Of a DNA stretch of 64,000 bases, positions 1 through 8,816 are shown piece after piece; position 1 is the stretch's first letter, and each line of letters begins with the position of its first letter. The translations under genes and the position numbers were made by a program. Below the pieces are notes generated by a model that was not told the origin of the DNA, made no database searches, and saw nothing but the letters and a program-made list of their open reading frames with translations. Location of the stretch: contig JAFUOP010000006.1 in NCBI GenBank assembly GCA_017481875.1, positions 1 to 64,000 of the forward strand, written 5' to 3'. This DNA comes from Bacteroidaceae bacterium (lineage in GTDB: Bacteria > Bacteroidota > Bacteroidia > Bacteroidales > Bacteroidaceae).

Positions 1-563
1 AAAAGGTTGCGGAAAAAGCGTTCAAGATGAATAGTTTCCTTATATATCCCTTTCTGAAGATTCTGGTAGTTGGCTCGGACAAGAGCATTGCGGAAGTACC
101 ATGAATTCTTTTCAAAAGTGCTATTATTTACATCGAACCCGAGTGAGCGTAGATACTTGATGATGAATACTGCTGTTGTTCTTGTATTACCTTCACAGAA
201 TGGATGAATCTGCCAGATATCTGAAGTAAATTGAGCTATATGCTTAACGATCTCTGACATATCCATACCTGTATACTTGAAATCTCGCTCTCTCTGAATG
301 TCGTGCGACAAAGCACCTTTGAGTTCAAAGGCAAATCCATATGAAACAGATGCTCCGTCCAATACCCATTCTTTCTTAGATATTTCGTAGTCATGCAAGA
401 TACCGGCGTGTTTGAATATCCCAGTAAAAATTCTTTTGTGAATAGACGTCAAACCATGAAGGGAGAATGTGAAAGATGGCTCATTTATAATTTTGGCAAT
501 GTTTGCAGCGGCCTTATCTGCATCCTCTTTTTCATCATCTTCGGGTGTTCTTGCAGTCTTTGA
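1..563 (-). CDS. Fic-domain protein (toxin half), C-terminus beyond the left edge, no start codon of its own
   Basis: The reverse strand is open across this stretch and encodes a Fic domain, the fold of AMP-transferring toxins. The core motif IHPFCEGNTRTTA lies at about 174-209 and matches HxFx(D/E)GNxRxxR except that the last Arg is not kept, as in a subgroup of Bacteroidota Fic proteins that I recall with GNTRTT. Upstream, KKEWVLDGA and downstream FRNALVRANY are also typical. The frame is the direct continuation of the antitoxin at 564-761: after its UAA the next codons read SKTARTPEDD. No ATG, GTG or TTG occurs in the first 37 codons, and the first ATG is deep inside the domain. The antitoxin and Fic therefore look like one fused ORF split by a single stop. 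Alternatives are readthrough or initiation at a rare codon. The end of the protein is missing from the window. Confidence 0.75.
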
Positions 564-761
564 TTAGTAATAAGTATCGATGAGTTCCTTTACCTGTTCA
601 ATGGTAATGTCCCCCTCAATATGCTTTGCAGCGGTTTCGTTCAGGTACTCAGAAGTCTTGAGTCCATCAACTGCCTGCAACCCAATCGCAGTTTTCCACG
701 CCTCGGCTCTCTCTTTACTACCAGGCTCACCCATTTTTATATATGTATCAAAATCAATCAT
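564..761 (-). CDS. VbhA-like antitoxin domain for the adjoining Fic protein
   Basis: A 65-residue protein of the antitoxin VbhA type, which in class I Fic systems inserts an inhibitory helix into the Fic active site and blocks AMP transfer. The segment IGLQAVDGLKTSEYL matches the inhibitor helix region, and the following IEGDITIEQVKELIDTYY matches the conserved tail. At the place of the inhibitory motif [ST]xxxE[GN], the sequence reads LQAVDG, with Asp instead of Glu and no Ser/Thr. It ends with UAA (564-566) and the same frame then continues into the Fic domain, so this may be the N-terminal part of a fused antitoxin-toxin protein. The start ATG (759-761) gives the usual N-terminal length for the family. 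It lies 191 bp downstream of the 1256-residue gene, on the same strand. Confidence 0.75.
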   Translation of the reverse strand: MIDFDTYIKMGEPGSKERAEAWKTAIGLQAVDGLKTSEYLNETAAKHIEGDITIEQVKELIDTYY

Positions 762-952
762 ATTGCAATGTTAATTATATTAATCCGCTTTATTCCCAAA
801 CAGCTCACACCTTACGGTAATTATAGAATCGTTTGGATATTTTACTCATAAATCACAATTTAGTTATGCCAGAAATAACCATTTATATTATGCTCCGCAA
901 TATTCAGTTTAATTGGGATGCTTATATTGCTGTACAACATCAATGATAACAA

Positions 953-3900
953 CTAAAACTCCATTTTCTCTATTTTAACTCTAGTATCTTCATCTTTTGC
1001 CATTTGATAATAATCCCTACTTAGGTCATCAAAAATACCGCAAACAATAGGATGTGTATATCGTATTTTATCTGCATACCTTTTATATTTATCCGCTTCG
1101 ATATTTTCTAATGTTCCACCATCAAATGCTGGACGAACCGTTACTCCTCTCTTATTATACAATCTAATTCTGAAACCATCATTGACCTCTTTATTGTTAA
1201 GTCTCTCAATGATATCACAAATAGGGATAGGGGGATAGTCTTCGGTTACTGGATAGTTGCCTAATAATTCTCCAATAACCGTATTGACACCTTTAATTTT
1301 ATGTTTTGCCTTTCCTAATGTTTGTAGTTGATCTATATAATTATTAAGAGCTACTTCATCAATGATATTGTTACTATCAACAAAAGGAGTTCGACGAAGA
1401 GTGTAAAGGATATGCCAACTCATTAATGCATAAGAATTATCATTTTTAATTTGTTCTATTTCCACAACTCTTTCATCCTCATCTGACGACATATATGTTT
1501 TATCTATTAAATCCATCAAACTCTCAGGATTAGACATTATCTCTTTAATCAATCTTGTTTCATTGATATTTCCGTAATGTTCTAGGATTCGATATAATAA
1601 TAACTCTATTGAATATAATGTTTGTACATTGGCATCATCTAGCTTATCTAGAGCATAAACCGCATTTGATAATTCATATTGCATTTTAGATAACACATTA
1701 CTATCTACAGTATTTATAATGCCTATTATTGTTTCTTCTATTACATCAGCGGGAATAATTGTCTTATTTTGTGAGTGGGAAATAATGGCTAAAGCTTTAT
1801 CATATCTTTTATACTCAATCAATCTCTTTATTAAGAATACCGATTCATCTTCATATATAAATCCGACTGTAATATTAGTCCAGTACTCATTTTGAATAGC
1901 CTTTGGTAGAATATCAATAAAATCCCACATTTCTCGACACGCACAGGGCATAACGGTTATAGGAATTACAAAAACCTCTTTATATTTATCAAAATCTAAT
2001 GAGCCTAATATGGGTATGATACTATTAATACCATTACGAAATGTATAGTGGCTGAAGAACCCTTTGGTAAAATTAATTATTGCTTCGTGTTTGTCGTGCA
2101 GAAGTATATCTAGCACTCGCTTATAAGTATCATCATTAGCTGAGTATGCATATGATTCGCCTACTTCGTTGGGGCATTTTACCATCTTTGCGAATTGACA
2201 AACACCTTCAAAACCATGTGATTGCTCTATTTCAGAGATGGCGTTATGCTTGTATATACGAATTTGCTCAAATGCATCTTTCCAATCAAGATGTCGTTTG
2301 TCAACTTCAACAATATTAACATGTGAATCTTCAAATATCCACCTGTACCGCTCTAATAGATTCTGAGATTCAAGTTCTAATAGTAGTCCAGACCATTTGT
2401 CAATCTCTACTTTTGACAAAGCCCACTTGGCTTCAGCATAGGTTGTATGGCTGTAGATAGTTTGTCGTAGAATATTTGTTATAGCAAAATTACCGATAAA
2501 CTTACTTTTATGTGTAATAACATAATCAATTAATAATTCTCGATTAGTTAAACCCAATGCAGATTGATCAGCTAACTCCAGAATCTTACATATTTGATCC
2601 TCTGAACAATCGCAAACCGAGATAATAAGGTCGCATATACATGATATGGAATCGAATATTTCCTTATTAGTAATATCATCATAAGAATAATCATAACAAC
2701 GCCACTTCATAGGGTGAGTACATGAAATCGTTGCATGGTCTAATCTATTAAGAAGTTTGAAGTATAGATCAAAGGCCTGTTTAGGATATTTTTTTGCAAT
2801 TGTTTTAAGTGCTTGTAATCTTTGGGGCGTTCTTGCATATGTTTGTGGCCTCCATATAGCATACGCTTCATATAATGCGTTTATTGGCTTATTATATAAG
2901 TTCGAATCATTCTCAATGTTACTCAAATCCGCCAATATACAACTGATGGGTAGAAACCATCTATCATCCCAAAGCATTGTTTGTAAGGAAAACAAAATGT
3001 GTGTATAGTCCTCTTGAGGTCCCCAAAGATTATTTACGTTTTTAGGTGTAAATAATCTTTTAATAATAGATTTCTCTTTTGTTAAGTCATTTTGAATGAA
3101 CTCAATGTAACTTTTTGGGGACGCCTCTGCAATTAGTCCTAAGACCAGCTTATTCGAGTACCACCATTCAATAGATGAATTTTTCAATATAGAGGAGATT
3201 ATCCCATCAATCCACAAAGATGGTGATATCGGCGTGTTTAATTTTATTCTGTCATCTGATAACGATATCATAACAGCGGTTTGGAATAGTCCTTCTTTTA
3301 CCCAGCCTGAGTAATTCTGCTTGGGCTTCCAAAACCGCAGGATAGTATTAGTCATCTTCTCGATGGCATCGGGATCATTGTCGGATGTAATTCTATTAAT
3401 AGCCTCTCTATAATTGGCAAAATCTGCTGTCGTAATATATGAAGCAGCATATCCAAAAGCCTCATAAGGAGAATATAGTCTCCATTTTCCATCTATGGTG
3501 ACAACGGGAGAATCATCCTTATGCAGCCATTTGTGAAGTTTGGCAATATATGAGTCATATGGTTCTCCTGCAATTAGAGAAATGAGTTCTTTATCCCCCT
3601 CAAGTGCTTCTGACCACCTTGCAACCATAATGGCGGGTATAATCTCTCTTATATTTTCTGGTTTAGCCCATTCTGGACAAGTATAATCTATACCCAAGGT
3701 TCTTCTAAGGATTGTTATATTTCTTGCTGTTTCTCGAGACAATTGCTCTGCCCGCCTATCATCGATGCCACTATTTACAAGAGACTCTATAAACCCTTCT
3801 CTATCAAGAAGTGGTAGTTGAATCAAATTTGCATTGGGTGTTGTATTAAAACTTTCTGCGGCACTTGCGGCATAAATAATACTATGCCCATTTTGGAGCG

Positions 3901-4723
3901 CATATGTATAGTTTTTATGCCCTACATTGGCAATAAAAACAATATTTGTATACTGATTAATAAGATGCTCTAAAACATCTTCGTCCTCGACAACGATAAC
4001 TCTCGATAATAAATTATCCTTATCTTGACTTTCTAATATACACGCAACTGCAAATGCTAATGATTCGCTTTGGGCTATTGATTGAATGATAGCAATAGAA
4101 AAATCAGAAATACTACTATACAACACTTGTTGTTCTTTCTCTCTGCCTCCAAGCAATATTTTAGGTTCTAATTTTACATCCTTGCTATATGCCCATTTAT
4201 TCCAAAAAGATTCAAGATCTTGTACCTTATTAATTGATTTTCCAGAGATTTTACTTGCAAGCCATAAAGCAACAGCAGGACATAATGATAACCAATCTTC
4301 CAGTTCTACTGCTGTTATTACAACAATGTCTTTCCACTCGTTATATTGTCTCTTATCATTAGCCCAAGCTGTTGCTCCATCCCATACGCGTGGAGTCACA
4401 AACACGAATGTAGATTCTTGCTTATTATAACCTAAAGAGTCGTTAATACGCTTGCTATAATCCTTCTCAGCTTTATCTTTTGGGTTTGAGTTTACTCCAC
4501 ACTCCCATAGCGAGATGCCTGATGGAATGTTGTATATTCTTTTGTTAGAATCTAATACTCCATCCCAACCGGTCAGGTGGATTGCATCCCCACAGGGAAA
4601 TCTATATGCGTTCACATCAGTTGATGTGGCACGTATTAGTCTCAGTATTAATTCAGGTAATAAACTCTGAGCCTCGCGAGTATCTGCCCAATGTTTAATA
4701 TCTGTTGATGTAATCCACTTCAT
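953..4723 (-). CDS. Large protein of unknown function with a nuclease-like N-terminal domain and a degenerate NTPase-like region
   Basis: A 1256-residue protein with no signal peptide or membrane segment. Residues 1-160 contain GWDG (Asp about 54), LWECG (Glu about 72), then a Lys-rich NPKDKAEKDYSKR and FVFVTPRVWDG. This order of acidic and Lys residues resembles a PD-(D/E)XK nuclease, but the ExK pair is not classical, so this is inference. Residues 185-345 look like the start of a STAND or AAA-type region (GGREKEQQ, then repeated alternation of hydrophobic strands and helices, LDREGFIESL, LRRTLGI), yet no Walker A is visible. The remaining 900 residues are helical and repeat-like. I do not recognise a named family; the domain order recalls large proteins in anti-phage islands. 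It is 51 bp downstream of the NUDIX gene on the same strand, suggesting one operon. Codons are AT-rich compared with the core genes to the right. Confidence 0.6.
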   Translation of the reverse strand: MKWITSTDIKHWADTREAQSLLPELILRLIRATSTDVNAYRFPCGDAIHLTGWDGVLDSNKRIYNIPSGISLWECGVNSNPKDKAEKDYSKRINDSLGYNKQESTFVFVTPRVWDGATAWANDKRQYNEWKDIVVITAVELEDWLSLCPAVALWLASKISGKSINKVQDLESFWNKWAYSKDVKLEPKILLGGREKEQQVLYSSISDFSIAIIQSIAQSESLAFAVACILESQDKDNLLSRVIVVEDEDVLEHLINQYTNIVFIANVGHKNYTYALQNGHSIIYAASAAESFNTTPNANLIQLPLLDREGFIESLVNSGIDDRRAEQLSRETARNITILRRTLGIDYTCPEWAKPENIREIIPAIMVARWSEALEGDKELISLIAGEPYDSYIAKLHKWLHKDDSPVVTIDGKWRLYSPYEAFGYAASYITTADFANYREAINRITSDNDPDAIEKMTNTILRFWKPKQNYSGWVKEGLFQTAVMISLSDDRIKLNTPISPSLWIDGIISSILKNSSIEWWYSNKLVLGLIAEASPKSYIEFIQNDLTKEKSIIKRLFTPKNVNNLWGPQEDYTHILFSLQTMLWDDRWFLPISCILADLSNIENDSNLYNKPINALYEAYAIWRPQTYARTPQRLQALKTIAKKYPKQAFDLYFKLLNRLDHATISCTHPMKWRCYDYSYDDITNKEIFDSISCICDLIISVCDCSEDQICKILELADQSALGLTNRELLIDYVITHKSKFIGNFAITNILRQTIYSHTTYAEAKWALSKVEIDKWSGLLLELESQNLLERYRWIFEDSHVNIVEVDKRHLDWKDAFEQIRIYKHNAISEIEQSHGFEGVCQFAKMVKCPNEVGESYAYSANDDTYKRVLDILLHDKHEAIINFTKGFFSHYTFRNGINSIIPILGSLDFDKYKEVFVIPITVMPCACREMWDFIDILPKAIQNEYWTNITVGFIYEDESVFLIKRLIEYKRYDKALAIISHSQNKTIIPADVIEETIIGIINTVDSNVLSKMQYELSNAVYALDKLDDANVQTLYSIELLLYRILEHYGNINETRLIKEIMSNPESLMDLIDKTYMSSDEDERVVEIEQIKNDNSYALMSWHILYTLRRTPFVDSNNIIDEVALNNYIDQLQTLGKAKHKIKGVNTVIGELLGNYPVTEDYPPIPICDIIERLNNKEVNDGFRIRLYNKRGVTVRPAFDGGTLENIEADKYKRYADKIRYTHPIVCGIFDDLSRDYYQMAKDEDTRVKIEKMEF

Positions 4724-4774
4724 ATTATCTATTTTTGTGAATGTTATGCTAAAATATAACTGTATATTATAGAA

Positions 4775-5167
4775 CTATGTGTTTATAATATACTTTAATA
4801 TTTTCGAGACCTCTTTATCTGCAGGTAGCCACTCCACACTATCAAGCAATTCTTCTGTAAGCCATTGTGCAGACTTATGTTCTCGCAACTCGATTTCCCC
4901 GGTCTCAATGCCACATAGATAGCAATGCATAGTTAGATGGAACGATGGATAATCATATTCAGTTGTGCAGAGAAACTTATCAATGGTTATATCTATTCCA
5001 AGTTCCTCTTGTATTTCGCGTTTAAGGGCATCTTCGGGGTTTTCGTCGGGTTCAATCTTACCACCTGGAAACTCCCACATACCTTCAAATTCACCATATC
5101 CGCGCTGCGTGGCAAAATATGCTCCATCACGTTGTAGGATAGCTGCAACAACCTCTATCTTTTTCAT
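4775..5167 (-). CDS. NUDIX hydrolase, MutT/NudG-like nucleoside triphosphate pyrophosphohydrolase
   Basis: A 130-residue single-domain NUDIX enzyme that should cleave a (modified) nucleoside triphosphate to the monophosphate and pyrophosphate. The NUDIX box GX5EX7REXXEEXG is complete: it begins GGKIEPDEN and ends with REIQEELGI. The C-terminal EWLPADKE stretch resembles NudG/MutT-type (deoxy)nucleotide hydrolases. I start at the ATG at 5165-5167 (MKKIEVVA); a TTG three codons further upstream is possible but less likely. It begins 12 bp after the helicase stop, so the two are probably co-transcribed and functionally linked. Whether it sanitises nucleotides in general or serves the defence-like operon cannot be told from sequence. 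Confidence 0.88.
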   Translation of the reverse strand: MKKIEVVAAILQRDGAYFATQRGYGEFEGMWEFPGGKIEPDENPEDALKREIQEELGIDITIDKFLCTTEYDYPSFHLTMHCYLCGIETGEIELREHKSAQWLTEELLDSVEWLPADKEVSKILKYIINT

Positions 5168-5179
5168 CTTACACAATTA

Positions 5180-7951
5180 TTAAGCTATCCACTGAAAATC
5201 TTCCATCAAATCATTTGGTAACGGAATATCCAAATGAATATCATATAGTATGGACCCATTTGTTGTTGCGTTTTTACGTGGATTTTGCAAATGTCCTGTG
5301 CCAACGAATGTATAGGGTAAAGTGATTCCGTTTTCTGATTTTACTTTACGTACAAAAACATAAGCCTTACTACAATCTTGTTGCATTTGTTCATCTTTTG
5401 CGGAAATGTTGGCAATACTTTCCCATTGAAACGTTTCTTTATCTAAGAATTTGTCCTTATAGTTCAGATGTTCTTGCACAGAACCATCTTTTTTAAGTCC
5501 TGCAAATATGTACATGTTACCATTTTTATAATAGGTGCCATACTGATTGTGTTTGGGGTTTTCGAGAATCTTAAGCAAAGCTTGATCTTGACGGTAATCT
5601 TGATAAAGTAAGAAATCTTCATTATCTGTAGTATATCTTACAGAATATTGTGACAAACCATACTCCATCAAATCATCAACGTATTCAATAAATTCTTGAT
5701 CAACTTCACATCTGAATTTTATCATGTTGTCAAATTGCGTAACTACCCCTCCTTCAATCATAAACTGTAATGCATGGTTAAACTGCTCATCAGTATATCC
5801 GCTTATTTCTTTTTCAAGATATTGGCGAAGCTTTATTTCTTGACACTCACCATGTCGTATATGTTTTGCAATGAGGAATTCATGTCTACGCACTAACGGT
5901 AAAAGACTTGAAAGGTAATTTATAGCAATAATTTGTTCTTCTGAAAATAATGGAACATCTTCACCAATACCTACCAGAAATTTATAATATGAATTTGTTT
6001 TCTGACCATTGATTTTAATTTTCATAAACTTCAATAAGTTAGGTGCATAATCACTATTCACATAATCCATATGTTTTGGATATGATTGCGTTTTTAAATA
6101 ATTTTTGAAATTCTGATAATCTTTTTTTAGGTATCTTAATTGGTTGAAATTTTCACTCTCGACATGTTGTAGGATCTCTTCTTTTGATAAATCATCGATA
6201 TTTATTTTTACACCATATTCTTCTAAACCAAGCAATTTGAAATCCTCTCGAACCATTAGTTTAAGCAGTTTCTTTTCAAGAATATAGCCTTTTGACAAAC
6301 TACCAAGAGCAAGAGCTATATGTACACTTCGTTTATAACTATTGCCAATAAAGTCTAGTATAGTAACGTAGCTTTTATTCGCATATTTTCGTAGACCACG
6401 TCCTAATTGCTGAATAAATATGGTACTTGATTCCGTCGGGCGTAAAAATAGCACCATATTCACTCCCGGTATGTCAACACCTTCGTTCAATATGTCAACA
6501 GCAAAAAGAATTTCTAGTTCTTTGTTATCACTTTGCAGATCATTATAGGCTCGAATTCGTTCACCAGTTTTATTTTGTCCAGTCAGATAAGCTGTATAAT
6601 AGAATTCGCTCATGTTATCTGCCATCATTCGTGCATGTTGAACGTTTCGGCAGAATGCTAAAGCCTTTAGCTTTTGGCCATTGGGACGATGCTTCTCTAT
6701 CTGCTGATGAATAAAATTACAATTGTCTTCATTTGCGATTTGAGCTATTAAACGACGTTCTGCCGAGTCGGATAATCCATAGTCTATTAATTCATCACGA
6801 ATTCCATAGTAATGAAATGGAACGATAAGGTCATTTATTATTGCATCTCTTAATCGTAATTCATATGGAATATTGTTCCCAAAAAGTTCTACAACATCCT
6901 GGTTATCCATACGGTTTTCGGTAGCGGTTAATCCAAGCAAAAATTCTGGCTCAAAATAATTGATTATCTTTCGATATGTATCGGCGACAGCATGATGACA
7001 CTCATCAATAATAATATAGTCAAATTCTTTTTTATCAAATAATTCAAGTGAACGACACATTGAAACGTTAGTCGAGAATATAAAGTCTGCTTCTATTTCT
7101 TTTGCTTCACCAGAATACATGCCACATGTTTTTAAACCTCCAAAAACAACTTGAAATGTTTCTAAAGACTTGCGCAGAATCGAGCCTTCGTGAACTACAT
7201 AAAGTAATTTGTTAGGAGCAAAATTTAAAGCATCAAAAGCTGCAAGATAAGTTTTTCCTGAACCTGTAGCAGAAACGATTAGAGCTCGATTTATCCCTAT
7301 GGCTCTGTTCCTGTTTAATTCTTTCAGCGCCTTACGTTGCATATAGTTAGGTTTGATGTTTTGTTCCGCAAGGTCATAATCCATATCCCATCTTTCGATG
7401 GCAAAATTTAATTTTTGAGCATATATATCAATGCGTTCTTGTGTGAGTTTGATAGTTTTATTCCACAGGTCATTAAACTCTATAAATGCGCTATTAAATG
7501 GCTCGTTATCTTTTTTGCAATCGACAACTAAATCCCATTCTATGTTTTTCAAAAGAGCATAGCGTGTGATGTTAGAAGAACCTATGATTACTTCACATCG
7601 TTCATCGAATTCAAATAAATATCCTTTTGTATGAAAACCACAAGTCGTGTAGTTCTTTTCATCATAAAAACATTCGTCTTCAAGATGGCACTCAAAATTC
7701 CCAAAAGCAAGAGATAATTTATGAAAGAATTTTAAAGACTCTACATCCGTAAAATTCTGATATGTAGATGTTATCAGTTTTCCTTTTGCACCACGTTCAA
7801 TAGCTGATTTTATATCATTAGCAAGTAATACTAATCCGGCTTTTTTTATAAAACTGACAGTAAAATAGAATGCATTACATGAACGCAAATTAGCTTGTAT
7901 CGTAGTAAGGAATGTACTATCGGTATAATTTGTTATAAATTGTGATTTCAT
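5180..7951 (-). CDS. PLD nuclease-like / DEAD-box (SF2) helicase / DUF3427 protein
   Basis: A 923-residue fusion. Residues 1-170 form a phospholipase D-like domain with one HxK motif (HTKGYLF, His107, Lys109) and GSSN at 124-127, a DNA-cleavage type active site. Residues 200-560 are a superfamily 2 helicase: Walker A SATGSGKT (about 227-234), DECHH box (about 316-320), LTATE motif III, and QQLGRGLR as motif VI. The C-terminal 350 residues match DUF3427, a domain known from such helicases. In the family these are restriction- or defence-type DNA translocases. It lies 22 bp after the XRE regulator and 12 bp before the NUDIX gene, consistent with one operon. All catalytic motifs are intact, so it should be active. 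Confidence 0.88.
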   Translation of the reverse strand: MKSQFITNYTDSTFLTTIQANLRSCNAFYFTVSFIKKAGLVLLANDIKSAIERGAKGKLITSTYQNFTDVESLKFFHKLSLAFGNFECHLEDECFYDEKNYTTCGFHTKGYLFEFDERCEVIIGSSNITRYALLKNIEWDLVVDCKKDNEPFNSAFIEFNDLWNKTIKLTQERIDIYAQKLNFAIERWDMDYDLAEQNIKPNYMQRKALKELNRNRAIGINRALIVSATGSGKTYLAAFDALNFAPNKLLYVVHEGSILRKSLETFQVVFGGLKTCGMYSGEAKEIEADFIFSTNVSMCRSLELFDKKEFDYIIIDECHHAVADTYRKIINYFEPEFLLGLTATENRMDNQDVVELFGNNIPYELRLRDAIINDLIVPFHYYGIRDELIDYGLSDSAERRLIAQIANEDNCNFIHQQIEKHRPNGQKLKALAFCRNVQHARMMADNMSEFYYTAYLTGQNKTGERIRAYNDLQSDNKELEILFAVDILNEGVDIPGVNMVLFLRPTESSTIFIQQLGRGLRKYANKSYVTILDFIGNSYKRSVHIALALGSLSKGYILEKKLLKLMVREDFKLLGLEEYGVKINIDDLSKEEILQHVESENFNQLRYLKKDYQNFKNYLKTQSYPKHMDYVNSDYAPNLLKFMKIKINGQKTNSYYKFLVGIGEDVPLFSEEQIIAINYLSSLLPLVRRHEFLIAKHIRHGECQEIKLRQYLEKEISGYTDEQFNHALQFMIEGGVVTQFDNMIKFRCEVDQEFIEYVDDLMEYGLSQYSVRYTTDNEDFLLYQDYRQDQALLKILENPKHNQYGTYYKNGNMYIFAGLKKDGSVQEHLNYKDKFLDKETFQWESIANISAKDEQMQQDCSKAYVFVRKVKSENGITLPYTFVGTGHLQNPRKNATTNGSILYDIHLDIPLPNDLMEDFQWIA

Positions 7952-7973
7952 ACAATTATGTTGTAATTGCTTT

Positions 7974-8190
7974 TTATTTAGAAATTATAGAATCACTATC
8001 AATTAACTCTCTGGGATCAACATTCAATATTTTAGCTATCTCAAAGAGGACTTCGAGACTGGGTTGGCGGCGGTTGCAAACATAAGAGTTTACTATGCAG
8101 AAACTCTTGCCAAGTCGTTCAGCCAGCCAAGTTTGTTTTATTCCGCGCTCTTCGAGCACCTCTTTTATGCGATTTTTGGGTTTATCCATT
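7974..8190 (-). CDS. XRE-family helix-turn-helix regulator
   Basis: A small DNA-binding protein of about 71 residues. A Cro/CI-type HTH spans most of it: RIKEVLEERGIKQTWLAERL, then SFCIVNSYVCNRRQPSLEVL as recognition helix and following helix. It probably controls the operon it leads, as HTH genes at the head of defence operons often do. Two starts are possible: ATG 8205-8207 (MKITCKMDK) or ATG 8188-8190 (MDKPKNR). I prefer the second because a -7 box ends only 7 nt before the first ATG, which would leave almost no leader, and because related proteins begin right before the RIKEVL segment. The next gene starts 22 bp after its stop. Confidence 0.82.
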
Positions 8191-8214
8191 TTACAAGTGA
8201 TTTTCATAGTACCA

Positions 8215-8222
8215 CAAAGTTA
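8215..8222 (-). promoter_or_regulatory. -7 box of the accessory operon promoter
   Basis: The minus strand reads TAACTTTG, a perfect match to the Bacteroides -7 consensus TAnnTTTG. The expected start of transcription lies about 6 nt further on, at or next to the first ATG of the HTH gene. A clear -33 TTTG at the right spacing is not visible. Confidence 0.55.
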
Positions 8223-8726
8223 TAAAAGATTATGCAATATAAAGAGAAAAAGAGGGAGAAAAACACCTCCCCATTGTGGAATTATGTGCGTTTTGCCTTA
8301 TAGATTGGGGTTAGCTATACATAAGGCATAAAGAGGGGATTAAGTTGGTATAGCATCATTTGTCCTACCTTTACAAAATTTATTTGTAAGCCTCGGAAAA
8401 ATGCTCAGAATAGATTGGTGTTTCAGAATAGATACCATTTGCCCGAAGCAATTAGAAAAATTCTAATACCCTCGGACAAATGCTCTGTAGATGTCTCTGA
8501 TTCGGGAGTACGCTTGTCAGGCCGAATTAAAAAGAAACCCATTTGTCTATATTTGCGGTAAACCGCGAATATAGACTGCACTCGCAGTGAAATGTCAAAG
8601 TAAACTTTGCTTATCTCGCTCGTTTGTTTCTATATTTGAAAGACATTGACTCGTTTTGCTTTTAGCCACCCGCGTAGCATAAACTTTGTCTATGCTTCAC
8701 GCGACCAACGGCTACAAAACTTGTCG

Positions 8727-8748
8727 ATGACAAAACAAGTTTTGTCAT
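8727..8748. repeat. Perfect inverted repeat, 10 bp arms
   Basis: ATGACAAAAC is followed after 2 nt by its exact reverse complement. No T-run follows on either strand, so a terminator role is doubtful. Confidence 0.6.
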
Positions 8749-8787
8749 TCTAAGGGTACTCAATCGCTACACATTAACATCTTATAA

Positions 8788-8816
8788 TGGTGCTCCATAG
8801 TTGCAATGGAGCACCA
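8788..8816. repeat. Perfect inverted repeat, 11 bp arms
   Basis: TGGTGCTCCAT and its exact reverse complement flank a 7 nt loop. There is no adjacent gene that clearly ends here. It could be a terminator remnant or the end of an element. Confidence 0.6.
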
